DNA from: Algibacter sp. L3A6
GTDB lineage: Bacteria; Bacteroidota; Bacteroidia; Flavobacteriales; Flavobacteriaceae
Assembly (NCBI RefSeq): GCF_009796825.1
Contig: NZ_CP047030.1
Location: 1,587,501 to 1,651,500, forward strand
Direction: 5' to 3'
DNA: 64,000 nucleotides
The translations under genes were made by a program, and so were the position numbers. The notes below the pieces were generated by a model. It was given only the letters and a program-made list of their open reading frames with translations. It made no database searches and was not told the DNA's origin. Shown here piece after piece: positions 35,614-43,736 of the stretch. Positions within the stretch are counted from its first letter, which is position 1. Each line of letters begins with the position of its first letter.

Positions 35614-37215
35614 TTAGTACCCTGTGTTTTGAGTCAGGTTAGGGTTTGCTGCAATACTTCCGGTTGGAATTGGGTATACATTAAAGTGTGATGGTAAAGA
35701 GATACCATTGCTTCCGTTACCTTTCCATGCCCAGTTGTAGTTTCCACCAGTAAATTTATTGTAACGAATTAAATCTTGTCTTCGGTGTGCTTCCCAGTGT
35801 AATTCACGAGCGCGTTCATCTAAAATAAAATCTAAAGTTAAACCTCCAGAAGAAATAGTATTTGGGTTGTGCGCTCTAGCTCTTAAAGCATTTACATAAC
35901 CAACAGCATCGGTAATAGTACCGCCACCGCCTCTTAAATGTGCTTCGGCATACATTAAGTACACATCGGCCAATCTAAATAAAGGGAAATCGGTGTCAAC
36001 AAAAGTTTGATCGGCACCAGCGCTTCCTGTTGAGGTTGCGTTTGAGTATTTTTCAATAATGTATCCCGTATCTTTATCAGAGATTTCAATAATATCAATT
36101 GGTCTATCTGCAGAGATAATAGTATTTCTATCATCGTCAGCAAAAGAAGCATCAAATAGATTAGCTAATTGTTTTCTAATTCTAAGTGCGCCAACCCAGC
36201 CTGGTTTACTAACACCAAGTTCTAGTCCGTTTTCTTCTAAACTTCCAACCTGACCATTAATCATAACCGTTGTTGGTCCGTAATTTTGCGTTGTTGTGCC
36301 ATCTGAAACTATTGGGAAAATAATTTCGTTTACCGCAGAGTTTGTGTTGTTGTCTGCCATAAAATTGTGTAAATAATTAGGTGCTAATGTGTAACCACCG
36401 TCCATTATTTTTTCGCAATAGGTTAAACATTCAGTATAATGGTTTTCACCAATATATACTTCAGCATTTAAATACATTTTAGCCAAAACCATGTAAGCAA
36501 CTGATTTATCGGCACGGCCATATTCGTTTTGTCTAGAAGCTATTAAATCGGTATCGATTGCTATTAATTCCGATTCAATAAAATCGAATAATTGACTTCT
36601 TTCATATACAGGAGGAAAGGAATTAAGCGCATCGTTTTCGGTAACAAAGTTTGCTTTTCCAAAAATATCCATCATGTAGTAATATGCCATGGCACGCATT
36701 AAGCGAGCTTCGGCTCTGTAGGCTACAATTTCAGTTCTTGTTGATGATGATACGTTTCTTGCATCTAGTTTCGCATCTGTAGTTTCTCTTAAAAAATTGT
36801 TTGCTAAAGCAATAGAAAGGTGTGCTCTACTAAACATACCCAATAAAAGAGGATTTTGAGCAGTCCATGTATTTCTTTGAATTTCTCTAGCTCCAGGATC
36901 ATTCTCGTAAGACCAAATCATTTGATCTGCCGATAATGTTTGTACATATAAAAGTACACGTCCAAATTGGCTAGTTCCAGCATCAATGTTTTTAAGGTTT
37001 GAATTCCCTGCTCCGTCGGTTCCTGTAAGTGCTAAGTTGGCATAAATACCTGCTAACACTTGTTTATAAGCTGCTTCGTTAGTAAAAAGCTCTTCGCTTA
37101 ATACCGTTTGATCGTCATTAGGAACAATATCTAAATCATCGGTACACGAGGTTAGTGTAGCGAATAAAAGTAGAGCGATCCCAATGGTATTTTGTATTTT
37201 AAATCTTGGTTTCAT
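35614..37215 (-). CDS. SusD/RagB family starch-binding lipoprotein (block B)
   Basis: A 533-residue surface lipoprotein (LTSC, Cys24, followed by TDDLD). The typical SusD pattern is clear: DDLDIVP near the start, RAEARLMRAMAYYYMMDIFG (about 170-190), DTDFPLFRLADVYLMYAEA (about 395-415), then the closing helix DFILDERARELHWEAHRRQDLIRYNKF and YPIPTGSIAANPNLTQNTGY. It caps the SusC barrel and binds maltooligosaccharides, as inferred from the locus. It starts 11 bp after SusC. Confidence 0.93.
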   Translation of the reverse strand: MKPRFKIQNTIGIALLLFATLTSCTDDLDIVPNDDQTVLSEELFTNEAAYKQVLAGIYANLALTGTDGAGNSNLKNIDAGTSQFGRVLLYVQTLSADQMIWSYENDPGAREIQRNTWTAQNPLLLGMFSRAHLSIALANNFLRETTDAKLDARNVSSSTRTEIVAYRAEARLMRAMAYYYMMDIFGKANFVTENDALNSFPPVYERSQLFDFIESELIAIDTDLIASRQNEYGRADKSVAYMVLAKMYLNAEVYIGENHYTECLTYCEKIMDGGYTLAPNYLHNFMADNNTNSAVNEIIFPIVSDGTTTQNYGPTTVMINGQVGSLEENGLELGVSKPGWVGALRIRKQLANLFDASFADDDRNTIISADRPIDIIEISDKDTGYIIEKYSNATSTGSAGADQTFVDTDFPLFRLADVYLMYAEAHLRGGGGTITDAVGYVNALRARAHNPNTISSGGLTLDFILDERARELHWEAHRRQDLIRYNKFTGGNYNWAWKGNGSNGISLPSHFNVYPIPTGSIAANPNLTQNTGY

Positions 37216-37226
37216 AGTTGTGTTTT

Positions 37227-40148
37227 TTAAAATTTAAAATTAGCTCCTGCCAAAATAGTTCTTGGCCTTGGGTATATATTATTGTCTATGCCTTGGTCTG
37301 TACCAACCGATACTTCTGGATCTAATCCGCTATAATTTGTAATAGTGAATACGTTTTGAATTCCGGCCCATAAACGAATACTTTTTAATTTTTTAGAAAC
37401 ATTTGGAAAAGTATAACCTAAAGTAATGTTATCCATTTTTAAGAATGAAGCGTCTTCTACATAAATATCAGAAATTATAACATCTGCGGTACGTTGAAAA
37501 TTGTTGTCTAAAACCGATGTTGGTAGGTTACCTAAAACGGCATTATCCTGAAGTAACTGGTATTGTGCTTTCGATGAATTTACGTTGTTATAAACGTAGT
37601 TTCCTAAATTAGCTCTCATGTTGAAAGAGAAATCGAAATTTTTATAATTCACGTTAGATTGAAAACCTAAAATAGCATCTGCACCAGGGTTTTCTTTTAA
37701 GTAACGGTCATCTTCATTAATTACGTTATCACCATTCAAATCTACATAAGCGCCTTCAATTGGATTTCCAGATGTATCATAAAGTTGCTTGTAAACATTA
37801 AATGAATTAGGCGAAAATCCTTCGCTTAAAATTTGAATGTTGTTACCTGTACCACCAGAAATACCACCAGTTTTTACATCCTGACCTTGGGCAAGTTCTT
37901 TAATTTCTCTGTCTAAAAATGTTGCATTAAAGTTGAAGTCTATTGTAAAATCTTCTTGTTTAACAACATCAGCATTAACCGAGAATTCTATACCACGAGT
38001 TTGTAATTCGCCAATATTTTGGATAATGTTGTTTGAAAAGTTTGTACCATCGGCAACAGCTGCAGAGAATAGTAAATCGGTAGAGTTTTTTTGGAAGAAG
38101 TTTAACGAACCAGAAACGCGGTTGTCAAAAACGCCATAATCTATACCAAATTCTATAGTTGCTGTTTCTTCCCATTTAATATCTGGGTTTATTTCTGAGG
38201 CAATAAGTGATTGAATAACTTGGTTGCCAAATTGATACTGCGAATTAGCATCACCACCTCTATATCTATTTAAGAAAATGTCTTTTTCACTAATTGATTG
38301 CTGTCCTGTAATACCATATCCAGCTCTTAGTTTTAAATTAGAAATGGTTTTAGAATTTTTTAAGAAATCTTCATCACTAATATTCCAAGCTACGGCAGCA
38401 GCAGGGAAGTTTCCCCAACGGTTTTCTTCGCTAAAACGAGATGTTCCATCACGTCTGTACGTTAACGTTACTAGGTATTTTTCTGAAAATGTTAAGTTTG
38501 CTCTACCAAAATAACCAATTAAAACAACGTCTGGGTCGGCATAAGTGTTTGCAAAAGTTTGTGGGTCTCTTAAGTTGCCAGTATCGTTTCCGTTAAAGGT
38601 AAATTTTTGATAAGAGTAACCTGCCATTAATTCGGTACGGAAGTTTTCAAATTCTTTCTTATAGTTTAAATAACCATCTAATAATTTGTTGGTTCTGTTT
38701 TCAAAACGGCGCAACGTGTTCCCTTTTACAGGGTCGTTTGTTGGCATGTTGTAAGACGTCGATTGAATTTCTTTCGCTTTAGTTTCGTCGTAACCAATAT
38801 TTATTACAGCTCTTAAGTCTGGTAAAAAATGGAATTTATAATCGAAATTTAAATTACCATAAACCCTATTAGAATCTCCTAAATTATTAGTTTGAAGTAA
38901 TGATGCTACTGGGTTTGTAGTTCCGTTTAAAACCGTTGTACCATTACGGTGTTGGTAATAACCATCAAAAGGTGATGTGGCATCGTAAACCGGCTGTGTA
39001 GGATCGTAATATAATGCAGCGCCTATTTGACCAGAATCCGCAAAACGGTTATCTTCAAAACTCATATTTGCATTTAAATTAATTTTTAAATGATCTTTAA
39101 ACATTGAAGGGTTTAAGGCTAAGCCTAAGTTTCTACGTTCAAATTCCGATGTCATTAAAGCTCCTTCTTGGTTGGTTAATCCAAAAGAGAAACGTGTTGG
39201 AATGGTTTGAAATAAAGAACCTTGCATAGAAATGTTGTGTTGAGATGATACGGTGTTTCTAAAAATTTCATCTTGCCAGTCTGTACTTGTTGCTCCCAAT
39301 AAACTTTCGTCTAAAGTGGTTCCGTTAAGGGGTTGCGATGCAATAAGGTTTCTGTATTCATCTCCAGAAAACACATCGATACGGTTAGCGATTTCACCAA
39401 AACTGTATTGCGTATCATAGGTAGCGCTAAATGAAGATTTACCTTTTTTAGTTACAATAATAATTACACCGTTTGATGCTCTAGAACCATAAATTGCGGT
39501 TGCCGAAGCATCTTTCAATACAGAGAAAGAATCAATATCATTTGGGTTAATACTAGCTAAAACTCCACGAGATCCTTTCACACTATTGTTATCTATAGGT
39601 AAACCATCGATAATAATAAGTGGGTCGTTAGATCCGTTTATAGACGAGCCTCCACGAATTCTAATTTGAGAGCCAGAACCTGGAGCGCCACTTGTAGTAA
39701 CACTTACACCCGATACACGGCCGCTTAATAAGTTTTCTGGAGTTACAATGTTTCCTCGTGTAAAGTCTTCCGAAGTTATTGCTTCTACTGAGCCTGTGGC
39801 ATCTTTTTTGGTTGTAGAGCCGTACCCAATAACGACTATTTCGTTAAGTAGTGCAGCATCTTCATTCAGTTGAATATTTAATGTGGCTTGTCCCGAATAG
39901 GTTATTTCTTGTGATTGGAAGCCTACGTAAGTAATAACAAAGATGTCGCCGTTTTTGGCTTCAAGTTGAAAATTACCGTCAAAATCTGTTGCTGTTCCTG
40001 TTGCAGTGCCTTTAATTACGACATTTACCCCGGGAAGCGGAATAGAAGTTGCTTTTTCTGTTACTGTCCCTTTTACTCTATTTTGCGCGAATATTAATGT
40101 AGGTGCAAATAGCAAAAAGAACAACAATCTTTTAATAGTTGTCTTCAT
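37227..40148 (-). CDS. SusC/RagA family TonB-linked outer-membrane transporter (block B)
   Basis: A 973-residue TonB-dependent importer. Signal peptide 1-21; carboxypeptidase-regulatory-like domain about 24-100 (RVKGTVTEKATSIPLPGVNV); SusC box LNEIVVIGYGS; plug region with VSGVSVTTSGAPGSGSQIRI; a beta-barrel ending LAGANFKF with terminal Phe. It is the first gene of the leftward alpha-glucan arm, divergent from lacI across a 237-bp spacer with a LacI-type operator at 40257-40272, 109 bp upstream of the ATG. Predicted cargo is maltooligosaccharides. Confidence 0.94.
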   Translation of the reverse strand: MKTTIKRLLFFLLFAPTLIFAQNRVKGTVTEKATSIPLPGVNVVIKGTATGTATDFDGNFQLEAKNGDIFVITYVGFQSQEITYSGQATLNIQLNEDAALLNEIVVIGYGSTTKKDATGSVEAITSEDFTRGNIVTPENLLSGRVSGVSVTTSGAPGSGSQIRIRGGSSINGSNDPLIIIDGLPIDNNSVKGSRGVLASINPNDIDSFSVLKDASATAIYGSRASNGVIIIVTKKGKSSFSATYDTQYSFGEIANRIDVFSGDEYRNLIASQPLNGTTLDESLLGATSTDWQDEIFRNTVSSQHNISMQGSLFQTIPTRFSFGLTNQEGALMTSEFERRNLGLALNPSMFKDHLKINLNANMSFEDNRFADSGQIGAALYYDPTQPVYDATSPFDGYYQHRNGTTVLNGTTNPVASLLQTNNLGDSNRVYGNLNFDYKFHFLPDLRAVINIGYDETKAKEIQSTSYNMPTNDPVKGNTLRRFENRTNKLLDGYLNYKKEFENFRTELMAGYSYQKFTFNGNDTGNLRDPQTFANTYADPDVVLIGYFGRANLTFSEKYLVTLTYRRDGTSRFSEENRWGNFPAAAVAWNISDEDFLKNSKTISNLKLRAGYGITGQQSISEKDIFLNRYRGGDANSQYQFGNQVIQSLIASEINPDIKWEETATIEFGIDYGVFDNRVSGSLNFFQKNSTDLLFSAAVADGTNFSNNIIQNIGELQTRGIEFSVNADVVKQEDFTIDFNFNATFLDREIKELAQGQDVKTGGISGGTGNNIQILSEGFSPNSFNVYKQLYDTSGNPIEGAYVDLNGDNVINEDDRYLKENPGADAILGFQSNVNYKNFDFSFNMRANLGNYVYNNVNSSKAQYQLLQDNAVLGNLPTSVLDNNFQRTADVIISDIYVEDASFLKMDNITLGYTFPNVSKKLKSIRLWAGIQNVFTITNYSGLDPEVSVGTDQGIDNNIYPRPRTILAGANFKF

Positions 40149-40256
40149 ACAAATTAGTTTAAATAATGTCTAGTTAGTTGTTTATATTTTCACTTCTCGT
40201 GTTAAAATTATGTAAAAGAAATTGTTAAACAGTGGTTTTTAGTTACGAAATTCTTA

Positions 40257-40272
40257 ACGAAAACGTTTTCGT
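40257..40272. promoter_or_regulatory. LacI-type operator in the susC-lacI divergent spacer
   Basis: ACGAAAACGTTTTCGT is a perfect 16-bp palindrome with a central CG, the classical layout of LacI/GalR-family operators. It lies midway between the divergent starts: about 109 bp to SusC and 114 bp to lacI. Confidence 0.8.
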
Positions 40273-40319
40273 GTTGATAAGTTTGTATTATAATGGTCTT
40301 AAATTATGAATTTCGCATA

Positions 40320-40351
40320 TTGTTTCACTATTAAATAGTGCAATAACTTTG
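40320..40351 (+). promoter_or_regulatory. lacI promoter with palindrome in the spacer
   Basis: TTG at 40320-40322 and TAACTTTG at 40344-40351 match the Bacteroidota -33/-7 pattern with 21 nt between them. The spacer holds CACTAT-TAA-ATAGTG, a perfect inverted repeat at 40326-40340, a possible regulator site. The ATG is 35 bp further. Confidence 0.6.
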
Positions 40352-40385
40352 TGGTGTTAAGTATATTTTTTGTTAATTTACTTCA

Positions 40386-41459
40386 ATGAAAAGAAAAATA
40401 ACCCTTAAGCAAATTGCCCGCGAATTAGAGGTCTCCATATCTACGGTGTCCAAAGCTTTAAGCGGAAGCAAAGAGATTAGTGAAGATACCACGCAAAAAA
40501 TACAAGCATTTGCTAAACTTTATAACTACCGGCCCAACAATATTGCGCTGAGTTTAAAAAATAGAAAAACAAAAACTATAGGGATTTTAATACCTGAAAT
40601 TGTACATCATTTTTTCTCAACCGTTATTTTTGGTATTGAGCGTGTGGCCAATAAACGTGGTTATAATGTAATTGTAGGGTTGTCTAACGAGTCGTTTACC
40701 AAAGAAATTATAAACATGGAAATGCTTGCCAATGGTAGTATTGATGGGTTTATTCTTTCTATTTCTAAAGAAACATTACTTAAACAAGATTATCATCATT
40801 TCCATGCTACCATTAACCAAGGCATGCCCATTGTTATGTTCGATAGAGTGGTAAGTGAGGTGGATTGTGATAAGGTTATTGTTGATGATTTTAACGGTGC
40901 AGTAAAAGCGGTAAACATGCTTATTAATAAAGGTTGCGAGAATATAGCGCTTTTAACAACCATGGATTATGTAAGTGTTGGTCGACTTAGAACACAAGGA
41001 TATTTAGAGGCTTTGGAGCGTAATAATATTGAGCCGAATTCCGATTTAATTTTAAAAATTAACGATAGTTTGAATTCTGCAGATCATCTGGAGTTTTTAG
41101 AGAATGAAATTAATAAGTTTTTCGAATTAAACCCTAATATTGATGGTGTTTTTGCGGTAAACGAACTGTATGCTATTACAGCCATGAAGGTGGCAAAAAA
41201 AATAGGATTGAAAATCCCGGAAGATATTCAGGTTATTGGTTTTACCGATGGAGTACTTTCTAAACATGCCACACCAACCTTAACAACAGTGAGCCAACAT
41301 GGACAAAGAATAGGGGAGCAAGCTGCTAATTTACTTATAGATAGGTTAGAATCTGAAGATGTAGAACCAGACTCATTTATTGTAAATAGTAACCCGAAAT
41401 CGGACTTTATAAAACTGGTAATTGAGACCGAAATAATTGAAAGAGAATCTACTAAATAA
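40386..41459 (+). CDS. LacI family transcriptional regulator
   Basis: A 357-residue cytoplasmic DNA-binding protein. The N-terminal HTH (residues 4-26, TLKQIARELEVSISTVSKAL) and the following hinge helix (RPNNIALSLKNRKT) are typical LacI; residues about 65-345 form a periplasmic-binding-protein-like ligand domain (TIGILIPEI...). It is divergent from SusC, and the intergenic palindrome is its likely operator. Ligand is probably maltose or a maltooligosaccharide, inferred from the surrounding transporter, GH65 and GH13 genes. Its stop is followed by a 165-bp spacer before the MFS gene. Confidence 0.94.
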   Translation: MKRKITLKQIARELEVSISTVSKALSGSKEISEDTTQKIQAFAKLYNYRPNNIALSLKNRKTKTIGILIPEIVHHFFSTVIFGIERVANKRGYNVIVGLSNESFTKEIINMEMLANGSIDGFILSISKETLLKQDYHHFHATINQGMPIVMFDRVVSEVDCDKVIVDDFNGAVKAVNMLINKGCENIALLTTMDYVSVGRLRTQGYLEALERNNIEPNSDLILKINDSLNSADHLEFLENEINKFFELNPNIDGVFAVNELYAITAMKVAKKIGLKIPEDIQVIGFTDGVLSKHATPTLTTVSQHGQRIGEQAANLLIDRLESEDVEPDSFIVNSNPKSDFIKLVIETEIIERESTK

Positions 41460-41624
41460 TTTTTTTTCTTTGAAAATTTAAAATCTTTCATATCTTTACA
41501 CCGAAATCAAAACTTATATTTTCACTTCTCACTTAAGTTTTGATAAGTTATATCGATCATCATTTTTTACTGAAACCGGTATAAAACCGCTTATCAAATA
41601 GTATTAACTTTAATATACTATTTA

Positions 41625-42992
41625 ATGGAAAAGCGTAAATTAAGTTTCTGGCAAATTTGGAACATGAGTTTCGGGTTTCTAGGAATACAATTCGGATTTG
41701 CACTTCAAGGGGGCTTTATGTCTCGAATTTTTCAAACGCTAGGCGCTAGTCATGACGACATTCCGTTGTTATGGATTGCTGCACCTTTAACAGGCTTACT
41801 TGTACAACCAATTATTGGTTATATGAGTGACAGAACGTGGCATTCAAAATTAGGCCGCCGACGCCCTTACTTTTTAGTAGGTGCTGTGTTAAGTTCTGTA
41901 GCTTTGTTTTTTGTGCCACATTCTTCTGCACTATGGATGGCTGCCGGATTTTTATGGATTTTAGATGCTTCTATTAATATTTCAATGGAGCCTTTTCGTG
42001 CTTTAGTAGCCGATAAATTACCAGAATCTCAACGATCTTATGGCTTTGTAGTACAAACGCTTGTTATAGGTATTGGTACTTGGGTAGCTAGTAATTTACC
42101 TTGGATGGTTTCTCAGTTGGGAGTTTCCGATGCTGCGCCACAAGGTGTTGTGCCTATGTCTGTGAAAGTTGCTTTTGCTATTGGAGCTTTAATCTTTTTG
42201 TTGAGTGTTTTGTATACCATTTTTACAACTTCGGAATATCCACCTGAAGACATGGAGGCCTTTGAAAAGGAAAAGCAAAAGAAAAATCAGTTTATTCCAG
42301 ACATTGTAAACAATATTGGTAACATGCCATTAACAATGAAGAAATTGGGTGTTATCCAGTTCTTTTCATGGTTTGCGTTTTTTACTATGTGGAGTATGGC
42401 AAACCCAGCATTAACCGAGCATATTTTTAATGCACCCGCACCAATTGAAGCAAGTTATGATATGGGTGTGCTTGTGCAAAAAGAAGCATTCGATCTTGCT
42501 AATACTATGTTTCAAAAAGCATCTAACTTAGTAGGTTCCGCCATGGGTATTTACGGATTAACCTCTATGGTTTTTGCTTTGCTTTTAACGTTTTACACAT
42601 CAAAAAGAAATATTAATCGAAAGTACGTTCACATGGGGTCTCTTATCTTGGGAGGTCTTGGATTTATTGGGATGTATTATATATCGAGTCCTGAAAATTT
42701 AAAGTATTGTTTTGCTTTAGTGGGTATTGCTTGGGGTAGTATTTTATCTATGCCTTATGCTATGCTGTCGAGTTCGGTAGACCCAAAAAAAATGGGTGTG
42801 TTCATGGGGATTTTCAATATGTTTATTGTTATCCCACAAATAATTGCAGCTCTTGGAGGTATCAATTATGTGTCGAGTTTAATTGGTGATCAAGCCATAA
42901 ATGCCATGCTTGTGGCGGGAGGAAGTTTAATAATTGCAGGCTTATGTAATTTTCTAATTACAAACAAATCGGCCATTTCATATCAATCTTAA
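41625..42992 (+). CDS. MFS sugar transporter (SLC45/GPH-like, maltose type)
   Basis: A 455-residue inner-membrane protein with about 12 predicted helices. QIWNMSFGFLGIQFGFALQ at the start and GYMSDRTWHSKLGRRRPY (a DRxxxxxGRRRP-type loop after helix 2) are typical of SLC45-like proton/disaccharide symporters, and LPESQRSYGFVVQT follows helix 4. It is the first gene of the rightward arm, directly upstream of pgmB (8 bp) and GH65. The likely cargo is maltose or short maltooligosaccharides made in the periplasm, so that the cytosolic phosphorylase can act. Confidence 0.85.
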   Translation: MEKRKLSFWQIWNMSFGFLGIQFGFALQGGFMSRIFQTLGASHDDIPLLWIAAPLTGLLVQPIIGYMSDRTWHSKLGRRRPYFLVGAVLSSVALFFVPHSSALWMAAGFLWILDASINISMEPFRALVADKLPESQRSYGFVVQTLVIGIGTWVASNLPWMVSQLGVSDAAPQGVVPMSVKVAFAIGALIFLLSVLYTIFTTSEYPPEDMEAFEKEKQKKNQFIPDIVNNIGNMPLTMKKLGVIQFFSWFAFFTMWSMANPALTEHIFNAPAPIEASYDMGVLVQKEAFDLANTMFQKASNLVGSAMGIYGLTSMVFALLLTFYTSKRNINRKYVHMGSLILGGLGFIGMYYISSPENLKYCFALVGIAWGSILSMPYAMLSSSVDPKKMGVFMGIFNMFIVIPQIIAALGGINYVSSLIGDQAINAMLVAGGSLIIAGLCNFLITNKSAISYQS

Positions 42993-43000
42993 ATATAAAA

Positions 43001-43657
43001 ATGAATACAGTAGGAGTAATATTCGATTTAGACGGTGTTATTGTAGATACCGCGAAATATCACTATTTAGCATGGAAAAGCCTTGCCGATAGTTTGGGTT
43101 TTGAGTTTACAGAAGCAAATAATGAACTGCTAAAAGGTGTAAGCCGCGTGCGTTCTTTAGAAATTTTATTAGGACTAGGAAACGTTACGCTTTCCGAAGA
43201 AAAAAAACAAGAAGTTCTATTAAGTAAGAATGAGCATTATCTCAAGTATATCCATAAAATGGGTGCTGATGAAATTCTACCAGGTGCCGAAAAATTATTG
43301 GATAGTTTGGATGAGCTAGGTGTAAAATATGTGCTGGGTTCTGCAAGTAAAAATGCACCATTAATTTTAAAACAAGTTGGCTTGTTTGATCGCTTTAAAG
43401 GTATTGTAGACGGGAATAGTGTTTCTAAAGCCAAGCCAGATCCCGAAGTATTTTTAATTGGAGCCGAAAAACTAAACCTAAAGCCGGAGCAATGTATTGT
43501 TTTTGAAGATGCCATTGCAGGAGTAGAGGCTGCAAATAGAGCCCATATGGTTTCTGTTGGTATTGGTGATAAAGACACGTTAAGTGAAGCAGATTATAAC
43601 TTTAATGATCTTACGGAAATCCCTGCGGATTTTATTGAAAGTATAAGAAATAAGTAG
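43001..43657 (+). CDS. pgmB: Beta-phosphoglucomutase
   Basis: A 218-residue HAD-superfamily enzyme that converts beta-glucose 1-phosphate to glucose 6-phosphate. The motif FDLDGVIVDT near the start carries the phospho-accepting Asp and the second Asp; HYLAWKSLAD and GVSRVRSLEILL form the cap typical of PgmB; GSASKNAP is HAD motif II; KAKPDPEVFL and FEDAIAGVEA supply motifs III and IV. No signal peptide, so cytosolic. It sits between the importer and GH65, whose phosphorolysis yields beta-glucose 1-phosphate; the pair is functionally linked. Confidence 0.95.
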   Translation: MNTVGVIFDLDGVIVDTAKYHYLAWKSLADSLGFEFTEANNELLKGVSRVRSLEILLGLGNVTLSEEKKQEVLLSKNEHYLKYIHKMGADEILPGAEKLLDSLDELGVKYVLGSASKNAPLILKQVGLFDRFKGIVDGNSVSKAKPDPEVFLIGAEKLNLKPEQCIVFEDAIAGVEAANRAHMVSVGIGDKDTLSEADYNFNDLTEIPADFIESIRNK

Positions 43658-43736
43658 TAAAATATAATTTAGAAAGAAGACAAAACAGAAAGGTGAGACA
43701 TAGCAGTTAAGCCTTTCTCTCAAAATATAAAAACAG

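Noticed and set aside
43677..43736. Hairpin AGAAAGG/CCTTTCT between pgmB and GH65
   Set aside because: Only a 7-bp stem with a long loop and no U-tract; not strong enough to call a terminator.
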